Origin: Dipteronia dyeriana
Taxonomy: Eukaryota > Streptophyta > Magnoliopsida > Sapindales > Sapindaceae
Length of the DNA stretch: 64,000 bases
Assembly: GCA_032871835.1 (NCBI GenBank)
Contig: CM065299.1
Location: forward strand, 25,933,074 to 25,997,073
Reading direction: 5' to 3'
Numbering within the stretch: the first letter of the stretch is position 1; every line of letters starts with the position of its first letter. Below, piece after piece: positions 46,742 to 64,000 of the stretch. Under the pieces are notes generated by a model. The model was given only the letters and a program-made list of their open reading frames with translations, was not told the origin of the DNA and did not search any database. A program made the position numbers and the translations under genes.

Positions 46742-48640
46742 TTTTTTTTTTTTTTTGAAACTGCAAATGATTATTATAAAAGGACAGTAAGGTCCACAAA
46801 GATTACAACCATGGAACAAAACCAAAAGAGAGAGGACAAAACAGAGGTCCCAAAACGCCAATTAAATTAACAACGGACAACCCAGAAGAGAAAAAGAGCA
46901 AAATGAAAAAGAGCACAACAAAAGGCAATGAAAACCCCAATCAAGCCAAAGAATTATAAAACCTGACAAAGAAAATAGGTTGGAACAATGTAAAAACTAA
47001 ATCAAATATCTCTCCAAACTACTTTGTCCTCGTATCTGTTAGAACCCCCTTTCGCAAGGCTATCAACAAAAGTATTCGTACCTCTTGACATAAAACTAAC
47101 AGATGTCCCATTCAAACACTACAGAAGATTTCTAATGTCAAAGATCAAACAAGCTTAAAATTCGCAAAATCCATGCCATTAATCCAAGTGACCGTCGTTT
47201 TGAAGTCACTAAGGATCACAATAATCTGATCCCTTAATCGATCATTAGAGGCTATTAGAGAACAAGCTTTATGAATTGCCATAACCTCAGCTTAATTAGA
47301 ATCCTGAATTCCAATAAACATCGAGAACAGGCAAAATACCTTACCAGACGAATCATTCAACACCCCACCAATTCCAGCGTCACCCGGGCTACCTCTTGAA
47401 GAGCCATCGACATTGAAATAAAGAACATTACTTACTGGAGGAGACCACTTTGCAAGACACTTAGACTTAGCCTTCTTGTTGTCGCACATCTTTCTTTGGG
47501 ATCCAGTAACAGTGACGTTAAATCACAAGTAGACCCTTGACCATGATACTTGAACCAAAGAACTACCCTAAATTATATTGTGTCCATAGCCACTCCCATA
47601 TCAGTATGCATATCTTGAAACACTACATTGTTACGAATCTTCCAAATGGTCTAAACAACCGTACAAAACAGTACTTTCCACACTATTTTACTTGTCGGAA
47701 CACAACACAACACAACCACCCCCCCTCCCCCCGACTCTTTCCACCATGCCAAAATGCTTGAATTCACACAACAATCAATCTCCCACCGGCCCATACATCT
47801 CCTCCAAAAATCACTGGCCCAACCACATGTTAGAAATAAATGATCCATTGATTCCGAAAATAAACCACACATCACACAATCATAACTTCCCAATTGATTC
47901 ATTCTGAATTTAAGCATCACCTCACAAACCATAATTCTACCTATTAACAGCTGCCAAGTGAAGACCTCAATTTTTGGATGACAGATTCCTTGCCAGAGAG
48001 ACACTAGATGATCATCATTTTGGGTGTTAACAACACTAATATTTTCCAAGCACATACGAAAAGATCGAACTGAAAAATGGCCATTAGAACCATACAACCA
48101 AGCCAGGCTATCCTCGGCATTCTTCCTCACCGTAATGCTTAGTAAGGCTGCTTTAAAACAGTCCCACTGGTTATACTCCCAGTTAAATAAATGTCTTCTG
48201 AGTTTCACATCCCAATACCACTTAGAATCTTCCCAGCGACCCAAATCCATCAACAAACCTTCGTTGTTAGAAGACAATGCATAGATCCTAGGAAATGCAA
48301 CCCGTAAAGGAAAAGAGTCTCAGCATAAATCCTTCCAAAAGCGAATCTGGTTCCCTTTGCCAACAATCACCTGAAAACCTTTTGAGATAATATTGAAGGC
48401 ACGGTGCCTTTCATCAAAAAACTTGCATATGCCCGAAAAAAAAGGGGAGCCAGCCTTTAAGCCCAAACCGTCCCACATTAGAGAGCTAGGACAAAGACTG
48501 TATTTGGCGCATATGACTTCCTCCATAATGATGAATCTTCTCTACCGAACCTCTAAATCCACTTAGCCATAAGACTCGTTCCTTTATCTGACATCTTGCC
48601 AATACCTAAGCCACCATTTTTCTTGTTCTTGCACAATCAA
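46742..48640 (-). mobile_element. LINE (L1-type) 3' end, 5'-truncated
   Basis: A run of 15 T at 46742-46756 is the poly(A) tail on the minus strand. Upstream on that strand are typical plant LINE parts. The end of the RT ORF is about 48620-48320 (GLGIGKMSDKGTSLMAKW, SSLMWDGLGLKAGSPFFSGI, VGKGNQIRFWKDLC). The zinc-binding RT-associated region is 48277-47651 (WLYGSNGHFSVRSF, WQGICHPKIEVFTWQLLIGR, CVMCGLFSESMDHLFLTC). The RNase H-like domain is 47489-47160 (VLYFNVDGSSRGSPGDAGIG, then an ILSDFKTTV region). Stops separate the domains. No target duplication was identified. Truncation at the 5' end is normal for LINEs. Confidence 0.85.
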
Positions 48641-49800
48641 TTTCATTAAAACACACACACACACACACAAAATCATCTTTTACATTGCATCGCAAAAAAA
48701 AATCGAGCAATTTGGAATGAAGATCTAATGGGTGGTATAGAAATTGAGAATATGAAATGATTTTGAGAGCATGAACAATTTGGAAAGTCTTATAGAAGAT
48801 GGCAAGACAATTTTAGAGTCTTGGTATGCACAATTATCACTAAAAAGTCTATATAATCCATTTTGTCATAAAATCTTTTAAATCTTGATCTCAATCCAAT
48901 ACTACCAGACAATTTGTTGTCCCTTAAAAGTCTGGATCCAATACCATAAGACATTATGGACTTTAAAAAAAAATTCTTAAACGTCTTAATCAATTACCGC
49001 CAAACTTGTCCAACTTATTAAAAAATCTCAATCCAATATCATAGACTTTTACTTTCTCATATTGTCCATTAAAATCTCAATCCAATACATTCCCTTAAAT
49101 AAATAAATAAATTGTAATATTATCTTCATAAAAAATAATAATTAAATGAGGGCCTAGTTAATTGTCTTTTTTTTAGGCTTTAAATCCATCTTTGGTTGCT
49201 TTGCTCATGAGCCGACATCGCTGTTGAGTATTGAAGGATGGATGGAATAATATTTTTTTTCATAGATGCAGCTGATGAAAAGAATATGGGTTTTCTGATA
49301 TTTGAATATAAGAGTAATTTTTTAGGTTATTTTAGTAATATATCCATGTGTGATATTTTTTTGGTGACAGTAGACTAATAGAATCACTCTTTTAATAATA
49401 GTGACCCACTTCACCAGCAGTTGTGTTAGATTTTCAAATTATATTAAACGGTTGGATTTAGCTATTACAGTATACCCTATTGAGAAAGGCTTCACCAACA
49501 GTTTTTTTTTTCTTTAAATTTGATTTTTATATATTTTGATTGAAATCCAATATGCTAAACAACTTATATTGCATGTGTTTTTTTTTCCGAGAAGTTACAT
49601 ACTTATATTGCATGTGTTGGTGTTAGTTTTTTTTTTAATATATAAATAATATTAGTGTTAATGTTAGTTTTCTAAAAGAAAGAAAAATTTAGTTGAGACG
49701 TTGAATACAAATATATCATTTATATTAAAAGTATAAAACTATAATTTGAAATAGTCGTCTGGTTTACTTGTATTTGACGGTCTCGTTAGACTTTTTTTCA
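48641..49800. other. AT-rich spacer with a CA microsatellite
   Basis: A (CA)n tract lies at 48653-48669. The rest is AT-rich, with no gene recognised. Repeated AATCTCAATCCAATA phrases near 48890-49090 suggest a decayed element that I cannot name. Confidence 0.4.
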
Positions 49801-50286
49801 TCGTACAAAAAAGTGGGATGCAATGGTAAAAGAATTGAGAAAAAATAATAATAGTCTTAAAAGAGTGTCTAATCAAGCGGTGACACGTCTACAGATACAT
49901 CGAATAAAGTATTTAAGACTGACAATAGTGACATGTCACAGTGTGGTTGGGTCAGATCAAAAGCAATTCTTCCGTTGGTTTAGTGGTTTACTCGTCCACT
50001 CTGTCTCATCCGCATTTACTCCAACATCACACCACACTTGACTCTATACTAGACATGATCACTGTTCGATTCGAACCGTGGAACCGAATCGTAACCATGT
50101 TAAATAAACAGTAATTATAATCAAAATCATGGAATCGGTTTCAAAACAGTAACCGTAATCGGAACCGTGGGAGTGAATGGTAGAATCCGATTCATCCCCT
50201 AAAAAACCGGTCAATAACCGGTGATTCGGTTTCGATTCTGAAACCGCGGGTTCCAAGCCTCTTTTTTTTTTAAAAAAAAAAAAACA

Positions 50287-50350
50287 AACCGTTGGAGCCC
50301 AACGTCCCGATGACGTCAGCGAGACATTGGGCTCCAAGCCTCCAACGGTT
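50287..50350. repeat. Inverted repeat in the hAT remnant
   Basis: AACCGTTGGAGCCCAACGTC returns inverted as GACATTGGGCTCCAAGCCTC, then CAACGGTT, around a GATGACGTCAGC centre. This is a typical subterminal palindrome of Ac-like elements. Confidence 0.7.
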
Positions 50351-50752
50351 GTTTTTTAAATTTTTTTATTTTAATTTTTCTTTTCTTTTCCCTTTAATTT
50401 CCTATAAATACCACCCCTAATTCATTTCTTTTAACACCATTTCTCTCTCAATTCTCCTAATTCTCTTCAATTATCTCTCAATTAGTCAATTGTTTATTTG
50501 TTTATATTTATTGTATTGCAATTATTATTTTTTAAAATCATTTAAAAATCCTTGTCAACAATTTTTTTAAATATATTTCCAATAAAAAATTTTATTTTAT
50601 TTTCATCCATTTATCTGATTTTTTTTTGAAGAGTTGTTTTACAAATTATTATTTTTAATTTGTAAAAAAAAAAATGGGGATGGGGAAATTTCGGGGGAGT
50701 TATATCTATCCCAACCACAGTTCAAACTTTTTTTTTCTCTGTTTTTTATCCC

Positions 50753-50753
<1 letters not shown>

Positions 50754-50786
<33 letters not shown>
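50754..50786. repeat. Homopolymer run of 33 C
   Basis: An uninterrupted poly(C) tract within a C-rich MITE end. True length is uncertain because such tracts are prone to sequencing and replication slippage. Confidence 0.9.
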
Positions 50787-50884
50787 ACATTCCCCATTTT
50801 TTTCTAAAAAACAAATCCCCAAATAGGGATGGGGATGCGGGAAATTGGGGCCTCGATGAAAAATGTGCATCTCTAAGTACGATA

Positions 50885-51640
50885 AACCGTAAATATTGTA
50901 GGTCTCCGCATGTGTACGCCAGCGCCCTTTACTTGTTGGCGACTCTTGAACCGCTCGTGTCGCCCGCCAAATGCATGCTTGAATGAAAAAATGGAATGCA
51001 TGTACATGTGGGCACCCCACGGGAACGCATCGAAAGCATCGGGGTCCTCCACCTGCTGAAACTGCCAAACTGGAATCTTCGCTCTCTCTTCAAAGCCCAT
51101 CAGTATCCAGTTCAGTATATGGAGGATGCAGAGCTTCATAACATCATACGGCCGTTGAAACTCACCAAGGCTCAGAACAACTCTCAGCTCCTCGAACGAA
51201 ACCTCATTTATCCAGCAAAGTACTGCTGATGTATGCCATTATCCACGCTAGCATACAGAGTCCTATCTGGTACGACTCTGAACCGTAATCCGGTGATCAT
51301 TTAGAATTTTACCTTCGAGAATCTCACCAAATGATTCTCTAACATGAACCGCATCTCATATGTCGGGCAATTATGATGCATCTCCCGTAAAAGCAGCCGA
51401 TGGATAACACCACCCGAAAACTTCATCTACCGATGTATCATCACGAAATGCCTGAAACACGGCTCCATGAACCGATACCGGTCTTCAACAATAAATTCTT
51501 CAGAAACCCGGTTAAGTGTGTCGTCTATACTGCCAAGGGCGTCAAAATGGTCGTGGCGAGTGATTTTGTCCTCGTACCAGTCTGCCTTTGGAGTTTTAAG
51601 CATTTCCTTCAAGCGATTCCTCATCTGCAATTTCACATAA
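50885..51640 (-). pseudogene. DUF1985/ULP1-like gene fragment of the second KI-MULE
   Basis: Begins near 51636 with MRNRLKEMLKTPKADWYEDK, followed by ITRHDHFDALGSIDDTLNRV and VEDRYRFMEPCFRHFVMIHR. Weaker frames follow (MRFMLENHLVRFSKVKF, ITGLRFRVVPDRTLYASVDN, then AFHFFIQACIWRATRAVQ-type remnants). It aligns with 35525-36300 and has fewer defects at its start than the first copy. It stops at the hAT border. Confidence 0.75.
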
Positions 51641-51654
51641 ACAATACATAATTA

Positions 51655-52100
51655 TATTGTAAAAGTCTCGGAAAGAACATAAAAAGTCTCGGACACAATA
51701 TAAAAAGTTCGGGTCTATGAAAAAAAACTGATCCTTTGAACAAAAAAAGCTCGGGCCTTTGTAAAAAAAGCTCGAGCCTTGAAAAAAAGCTCGAGCCTTG
51801 AAAAAAAACTCGGACATTTGTAAAAAAATCTCAGGCCTTCGAAATAAAAGCTCGAACTTTAACCAACCTTATTTTCCAAAACAAAAGCTCGGACATTTGT
51901 AAAAAAAACTCGGGCCTTGCATGTTTCGAAAAAGCTCGTATTTGAAACAAAAAAGCTCAAACATGTTAAAAAAAAGCTCGGAGTTTCCTCGAAAAAACTC
52001 GAATTCGATAAAAAAAATCTCGGATAAACTAAACCTAATTTCCAAAAAAAAAACTCGGAGTTCTTTAAAAAAGCTCGAATCTATATAAAAAAAGTCTTGG
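51655..52100. repeat. AAAGCTCG-rich array, subterminal of the second KI-MULE
   Basis: Short units such as AAAAAAGCTCGGGCCTTTG and AAAACTCGGACATTTGTAAA. Same motif as at 35030-35470 and 42530-43140. Confidence 0.85.
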
Positions 52101-52739
52101 AAACCCAGAAACTCATCTTCCTCAACAACTATTCAACCTCATTTCAAACCCTAACCTAACCTATAACCATTCTCAGATCCCCAATTCAACCCTAATCTAC
52201 AATTTCAATCAACAAAAAACATATCTAACAATCAATGCAATGCAACTTCTCAATAACAAAAACGATAACAAAATCAAACTCAACTTACCTCAATCGATTA
52301 CAAATCTTCTGGTGAAGTCTCGAAATTTGACCGCTCTCCAATTTTCGATTACTTTGCCGTCAAAATCGTTATCGTTGATTCACTTTCTGTCGATTAAACT
52401 CATTCTACTTTTTTTCTCAGTTTGAAAACGACAACTCACTGTTTCGGGGTATTTTGGTATCGTCACCTAAATTGGTGCCTTTTAAATATGGATTATTAAT
52501 GTGGTAATATTTGCACAACAACCCTCCAAAATAATACCATTATTTTTTCGAACCCTTAAAAAAATGTGTTTTTGTACTAGAATAAAACGAATTAAACCAG
52601 GTTCTATTTTATTTTATTTTTAACTATTTTTTTAAAGATTTTTTTGTACAACTTAACCCATAACAAAAACTCATATCATATATTTATGACCCCTAGGTAT
52701 GAGGGGCATTGAGCGGGCACCCCTCTTGACCCACCTAGG

Positions 52740-54907
52740 TAGGGGTGGGCACATTAAACACGACCCGACTAACCCTAACCGACCCGACCCAAAATCTACG
52801 GGTTGGGTCGGGTTTGCTATAAAAAAAAGAGCTTAGAATGGGTTATAAATCAACAACCCGAAATTATATCGGTTTGGTTCGAGTTAGATTGTCAACCCGC
52901 AACCCTACCCGAAATGTGTACATATAAAAAAAAATGTTGGAAAAACCCTACCTTTCATTTTGAAACCCTTTTAGCCTTTCTCACATCTCTCTCGAGCCGT
53001 CGTTCACCATCCAACTGTTGCAGCCTCTACTCTCACATTCTCCAAATCGAAGCCGATAGTCAGATCTTCAAGCCGGTGCCATTCTTCAACTCTCCACGCC
53101 GGCGCCGCTCTTACGTCTTCCACGTTATTGCTACGCAGGCAAATACACTGGTAATCTCTTGTCTTTTTACTTTTATTATCTATTTTCTCTTCGTTTTTTT
53201 GCTGGTTTTATCACGATTGAATCATGTTTTCTTATTGCTTTGTTTCTAATTAATATTCACTCTTTTTTCTCTCAAAGTTAGCCTAATCTCAAAATCCCAA
53301 AACTCTTCTGTCTCTTAAAACCAAACTCGAATTCTTTTCTTCATATCTCATCTCTCATCGTTCTGGATTTTTTAGTTTCTTCCCTTTTCAGATACCTTTT
53401 TGTCTTAGTTTTCTTCTCTTGTTCGAATTTTTTTTGTAACATTTATTTTAAAAATTTATTTTTTCGGATTAAAGTTTTATTTTTTTTCTCAAACATAGAT
53501 TCTTATAATACTTTAGATTTTCTGTCTTCATATAGATTTCTATGTTCTTCAGTTTTTGATATGGTGATATTTTTTTTTGTTTATATAAGGATTTCAATAA
53601 TAAATTTTCATCTTTTTTTCTCTTTAACCATTCATTATTTTAACTTATTTATCATGTTTCAAGTCTGTGTATTCTTTTGGTCTGTTAAGATCCATGTGTT
53701 CATGAATTCTTTTTTTTTTCTTTCTAGATTCATTTCTTTTTGTAGTTAGGAGTTTTTTTTTATAATAGGCTTATGATTTATTATTGTTGATAGAGAATAA
53801 TTTGTTTGGCTTAATTTTGAAAACATGTTGGGCTTCTTGTCTCTCTCTCTCTATTTTTTGATATCATAATTGAATTTTGAATTTTTTTCCTCCAATTTCA
53901 TATTCTATTTTTTAAATCTTATCAAAATAGTTTTAATTCCTCGATACGTCACTAAGATGTACTATCTAAAATATAAAATATCTTGATTGTTCTTGTTTTA
54001 AAATATCTTGTATAGGATCTAAAATATAAAATACCTCTATTTTGGAGTTACTATCTTATGACTATTCTTGTTGTATTTCTTTCGTTTATGATTTTGTTTG
54101 ATTAATGTTAGAATTTGATTAGAGTTACTTCTCATATTTGCTTTGATGTCGCTCCATCCACGAATGAGATTGAGTTTTATGAAGCACCCGAAAAAAGTAA
54201 ACTATACATTTATTTTCATATAATTATGTTTAATGTTTAATGTTTATTCTTTAATAATATTTGTTTTCCCATTTATGTAGAGAATGGAATGATCGATTCT
54301 TCTGATGATATGGTTGTAGATCGATATCATCTTTGATAAGGTAATTATTTTCCTTTATTTATTCATATACTTTTATGTTATTCACCTTACATGGAGGATT
54401 TAATAATATAAAAAATTGTGTTTTGACAAAAAAAAAAAATTGTTCTTTTTTATTAATAGAAAAGAACACTAATGAGAAAATGCTTAGAAGTGGCCAAAGG
54501 ACAAATGTTTGAATCAAGCTCATGCGAAATTGAATAATGTGTTATTTGTTCGTACTTTTTATTTGTGTTTATTTGTTTATGGATCAAAGTACATTTCAGC
54601 TTATTTTAAGTTATAAGTTGATGCATATGAGATACTTGTATTATATTAAAAGATAATATTATTAGTATTGATATTTTATGGAATCTTTAACATTTTCACT
54701 TAGTTGTATGCAATTGAACTTTTTTTAATCGTATTGGCCAGCCCGATCAACCCAACCCAACCCGACATTATTGGGTTGGGTTGGGTTGGGTTGGGTTGAA
54801 AAATAATGTTGGGTTGGGTTGAGTTAAATTTTCTAACATGAAGAATGATCGGGTTAGAAAATTTTCAATCCAACCCAACCCAACCCAACCCTAAAACACC
54901 CACCCTA
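52740..54907. mobile_element. Non-autonomous hAT element with GGGTTG subterminal arrays
   Basis: The termini TAGGGGTGGGCACATTAAAC and (inverted) TAGGGTGGGTGTTTTAGGG fit the hAT pattern. The flanking 8-mers CACCTAGG and ACCCTAAG agree at 5 of 8 bases, a weak target duplication. Subterminal regions carry CCCGAC/GGGTCGGGTT motifs on the left and long GGGTTGGGTTGGGTTGGG arrays in both orientations on the right (54735-54895). The interior is AT-rich with no transposase. A 148-codon frame at 52803-53249 is not recognisable. Confidence 0.65.
54730..54895. repeat. Inverted GGGTTG/CAACCC arrays
   Basis: AACCCAACCCAACCCGAC, then TTGGGTTGGGTTGGGTTGGG, and again CAACCCAACCCAACCCAACC. They can fold into hairpins and contain G-triplet runs. 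They differ from the plant telomere unit TTTAGGG. Confidence 0.85.
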
Positions 54908-54909
54908 AC

Positions 54910-55350
54910 CCTAAGATCTCCCTGATTTGGGATGCTTAGAAAATTCTTGGGTTGTGGAAATCACCACCATCTCTCCATCCAAATATGGATCTCAATAAAT
55001 ATTTGTTAAAAGAAAGAGAATTCGAAAAAAATTGAAGATTAGATCTCCATGGATCCATCTCTGAAAAACCAATATCTATATCTAAAGATGAAACTTCTCC
55101 CCGCTAGGAATTTCTCCCTCTGTTGCGAACTCCTCCTCTCACTGCAAACCCAAGCACCTAGAAAAACAAGCCAACAAAAGCACCTAGAGAGAGAAACTCA
55201 CCTCCAAAATGACCCCAATGGACAGTTAAAGCAAATCAAAGTCTTTATCATCAAAACCCACCACCAAAATGACGATATGGATCTCATCCATGGAGATCCA
55301 ATCTCTCTATCTTCTTTTTATTTCTATTTCTTTTATTTATTTGATCTTAA
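54910..55350. other. Spacer between two hAT elements
   Basis: An open frame of 101 codons (55049-55354) has no recognisable domain and ends in a Phe/Tyr-rich stretch. I do not call it a gene. Confidence 0.4.
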
Positions 55351-55358
55351 CTGAGGAG

Positions 55359-55961
55359 TAGGGATGACCAATGAGGGAATGGCGGCGGATGTAGGTCCCC
55401 TCATCCCCAAACCCATTTTCCAAACTCCCCCCCGTTTCCCCATTTCCCTAAAGTCCCCCGTTTCGTCATTCCCTCATTTTTTCTTTATCAGTAAAAATTA
55501 CATATTAAAGAAACAAATAAATTTGCAATCCAATAAATTCAAATACAAAATAACATTCCATACAAATTGAAATAAAAGTTAAGTTGTTTAATATGTATAT
55601 ATAGTTAGTAAAATATGTTAATAAATTATTTGGAGCTTTCTTGGTGTGTAATTTAAGTTATAGTTTATAAATATGTATATATAGTTAGTAAATAAAAATA
55701 ATAAAAATAATAAAAATATTGAAAATATAATAAAATTATATATTAATATATATTTTATGTAATATTATAATATTTGAGGGAAATGAGGAAATGAGGATGG
55801 GGGCACCTAACCCCAACCTCATCCCCATTTATAAGAATTTATGGGGAAAATAGAAAAATAGGGATGGGTATGGATCCATCATATTTTCTCTCAAAAAAAA
55901 TTCTCTAAATAAGGATGGAGAAACGGGGGTTTGGGACCCCGAGATAAAATGGTCATCCCTA
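55359..55961. mobile_element. hAT MITE, 603 bp, with 12-bp inverted ends
   Basis: TAGGGATGACCA at the left is repeated perfectly in inverse at the right. The flanking 8-mers CTGAGGAG (55351-55358) and CTTAGGAT (55962-55969) agree at 6 of 8 bases, as expected of an aged 8-bp hAT target duplication. Ends are G/C-run-rich (CCCCTCATCCCCAAACCC and GAGGATGGGGGCACC) and the core is AT-rich. No coding capacity. Confidence 0.8.
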
Positions 55962-56275
55962 CTTAGGATATCCATTTTTATTTTGTTTTGTTATTAAAAT
56001 ATTAAAATACATTATATATTTATTTTCATTTATTATAGGGTTCTGTCTGAAGGCCGGAGGTAAATGTGACTTTTCAAAAGTCAATGCTGGTGAACGGTCA
56101 ATCTTAACTATGAATCTATGATCATGTTTGGTCAACAAAATGTAAGGGATGTTTGTGCAATAAAATAATCTTCTATTCAAAGGTCCAATTTCACCTAAAA
56201 TTGGGGTATTAGTGCAATTTCCCCCAAAAAATACTAGCCCTAACATATTATAATATTATACTATTTTAATTTTAA

Positions 56276-56455
56276 CTTATTATATTGATTTAAAAAATAT
56301 AAACTTATTTTTAAAAAAATAAAAACTATATATACACGTTTATATTTGTCAGGAATAATTGATATAAATAACTATATATACATGATCTGAATATTTAGTC
56401 TTAAAATAATGACTGTATTTATATAGTAGTCCTTAGGTTAGGTAATTACGTGGAA

Positions 56456-56510
<55 letters not shown>

Positions 56511-56702
56511 CACTTATTATATTGATTTAAAAAATATAAACTTATTTTTAAAAAAATAAAAACTATATATACACGTTTATATTTGTCAGAAATAATTGAT
56601 ATAAATAACTATATATACGTGATCTAAATATTTAGTCTTAAAATAATGACTGTATTTATATAGTAGTCGTTAGGTTAGATAATTACGTGGAAGAAAATTA
56701 TT
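56276..56702. repeat. Duplicated AT-rich segment flanking an AT microsatellite
   Basis: About 187 bp at 56276-56462 recurs nearly identically at 56513-56702. An (AT)n tract (56464-56508) lies between them. The offset is 237 bp. It lies 600-1000 bp upstream of the REF6 start. Confidence 0.88.
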
Positions 56703-57302
56703 TTTTTAAAATTTTAGATTTTTAATTTTTGATTTTATAGACAATTGAATTTAAATGGAATAATCATAAAACTATATAACAGTGGAACTCAAAATATGTC
56801 TCAAATCTAAAGAGACATTCGACACCCGAATCGAATGCTGGTTATCCAGAAATGGAAAAACGTCAAAACGAAATTCCTACTAATCGAGAACAATAAAACA
56901 CAAAGTGGCAAAAGCGAAAATAAGCAGAGAAAGAAGTGTCATTTTGGAAAACAAGGTGTTAACTGCAAAACCCCATTCACATGTCACTCTACTAGACTAC
57001 TAGTCCAGCAGGCAGCAGTCCTCTTACTCTGCTTCTCACTCACTGCCCAAATTTCACATCTCCTCTGTATTTACAAAAAAAAAAAAAAAAAACAGAGGAC
57101 AAAGGTAAATAAATATAAAAATAACCGCTCTCTCTTCTTTATTGTTCTTCTCAGACTCAGAATAAAAAAAATAAAAAGCAGAGAAAATGGAGCATCGTAG
57201 AATCTGAACAGAGGCTCCTCTCTCTCTCTCTAGTCTCCAAAATGGAGACTTGTGTGTGATTAATAGCTACTACAAGTATTATTATCTCAGAGGTTGAGGG
57301 AA
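56703..57302 (+). promoter_or_regulatory. REF6 upstream region and 5' leader
   Basis: Contains an A run (57076-57094), a TATA-like AAATATAAAAATA near 57110 and a CT-rich stretch (CTCCTCTCTCTCTCTCTAG, 57211-57231), as is common in plant 5' leaders. A non-ATG in-frame extension at 57294 is not used as start. The open frame 56835-57200 has no recognisable domain. Confidence 0.5.

Positions 57303-64000
<6,698 letters not shown>

Larger units (their letters stand above)
50050..50875 (+). mobile_element. hAT-type transposon remnant
   Basis: The left end TAGACATGATCACTGTTCGA and the right end inverted TAGAGATGCACATTTTTCAT are similar hAT-like termini. Subterminal AACCG/CGGTT motifs are dense (50070-50250). 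A TATA-like CCTATAAATACC at 50400, followed by a CT-rich leader, resembles the promoter of an Ac-like transposase gene, but no transposase follows. The right half instead has G/C-run blocks like the MITEs at 13220 and 55359, so this may be a composite. No target duplication was found. Confidence 0.5.
50876..52555 (-). mobile_element. Inverted 5' fragment of a second KI-MULE copy
   Basis: Its outer end at 52555 (inverted: GGGTTCGAAAAAATAATGG, then TGTGCAAATATTACCACATT and ATATTTAAAAGGCACCAATT) matches the left terminus at 34637 much better than that element's own right end does. An AGCTCG array (51655-52100) and the start of the DUF1985 gene follow. The fragment ends at the hAT remnant at 50876. 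It is therefore a broken sister copy in opposite orientation. Confidence 0.8.

Noticed and set aside
34637..52555. A single 18-kb MULE spanning both similar termini
   Set aside because: The perfect 9-bp duplication ends the first element at 43492. The DUF1985 gene start is present at both far ends in opposite orientation, so two copies are more likely.
54730..54895. Interstitial telomere repeat
   Set aside because: The unit is GGGTTG, not the plant telomere TTTAGGG, and it occurs in both orientations inside a bounded hAT element.
56835..57200. 121-codon open frame upstream of REF6
   Set aside because: It overlaps the presumed promoter and leader, includes a poly(A)-derived Lys run, and shows no family.

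Overview
This window is nuclear DNA from a flowering plant, almost certainly a eudicot. The genes are split by spliceable introns, the sequence is AT-rich, and most of it is nested transposable elements. I cannot name the species. Three conserved genes frame the window: (i) the 5' part of a plastid CbbY-type HAD phosphatase (CBBY) on the minus strand, 883-2208; (ii) a complete nine-exon AP endonuclease (APE1L), 2470-7495, transcribed divergently from CBBY across 261 bp; (iii) the first seven exons of the H3K27 demethylase REF6 on the plus strand, 57303 to beyond 64000. From established knowledge, the Arabidopsis orthologues are consecutive loci (At3g48420, At3g48425, At3g48430). The window is therefore an old gene trio in which the APE1L-REF6 spacer has grown to about 50 kb.

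What fills the spacer, left to right: an F-box pseudogene (8025-8967); a SINE-like piece; a terminal-inverted-repeat element rich in a CATGTAACTT motif, with a G/C-block hAT-type MITE inside it (about 9440-14965); a decayed MULE (about 15640-22230) that carries mudrA remnants, a coiled-coil ORF and an uncommon small ORF with an RNase H1 N-terminal/viroplasmin-like domain; a Gypsy-type gag fragment with a probable LTR (22260-24406); and a second, broken copy of APE1L. That second copy is split in two (24407-25924 and 43555-45583) by a Copia element (25925-30667), an endogenous pararetrovirus fragment (30668 to about 34430) and a KI-MULE (34637-43492). The KI-MULE has a perfect 9-bp target duplication and carries both a transposase and a ULP1-like gene.

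Right of the APE1L pseudogene come a LINE 3' end with a poly(A) tail (46742-48640), an hAT remnant with a 33-base C run, an inverted 5' fragment of the same KI-MULE family (50876-52555), a 2.2-kb hAT element with GGGTTG arrays (52740-54907), a 603-bp hAT MITE (55359-55961), and a duplicated AT-rich segment just upstream of REF6.

Only CBBY, APE1L and REF6 look functional, with conserved catalytic residues and consistent splice phases. Every transposon gene except the viroplasmin-like ORF carries stops or frameshifts. Two of the three framing genes act in demethylation in Arabidopsis (APE1L in base-excision DNA demethylation, REF6 on H3K27me3), but a functional meaning of their adjacency is only inference.
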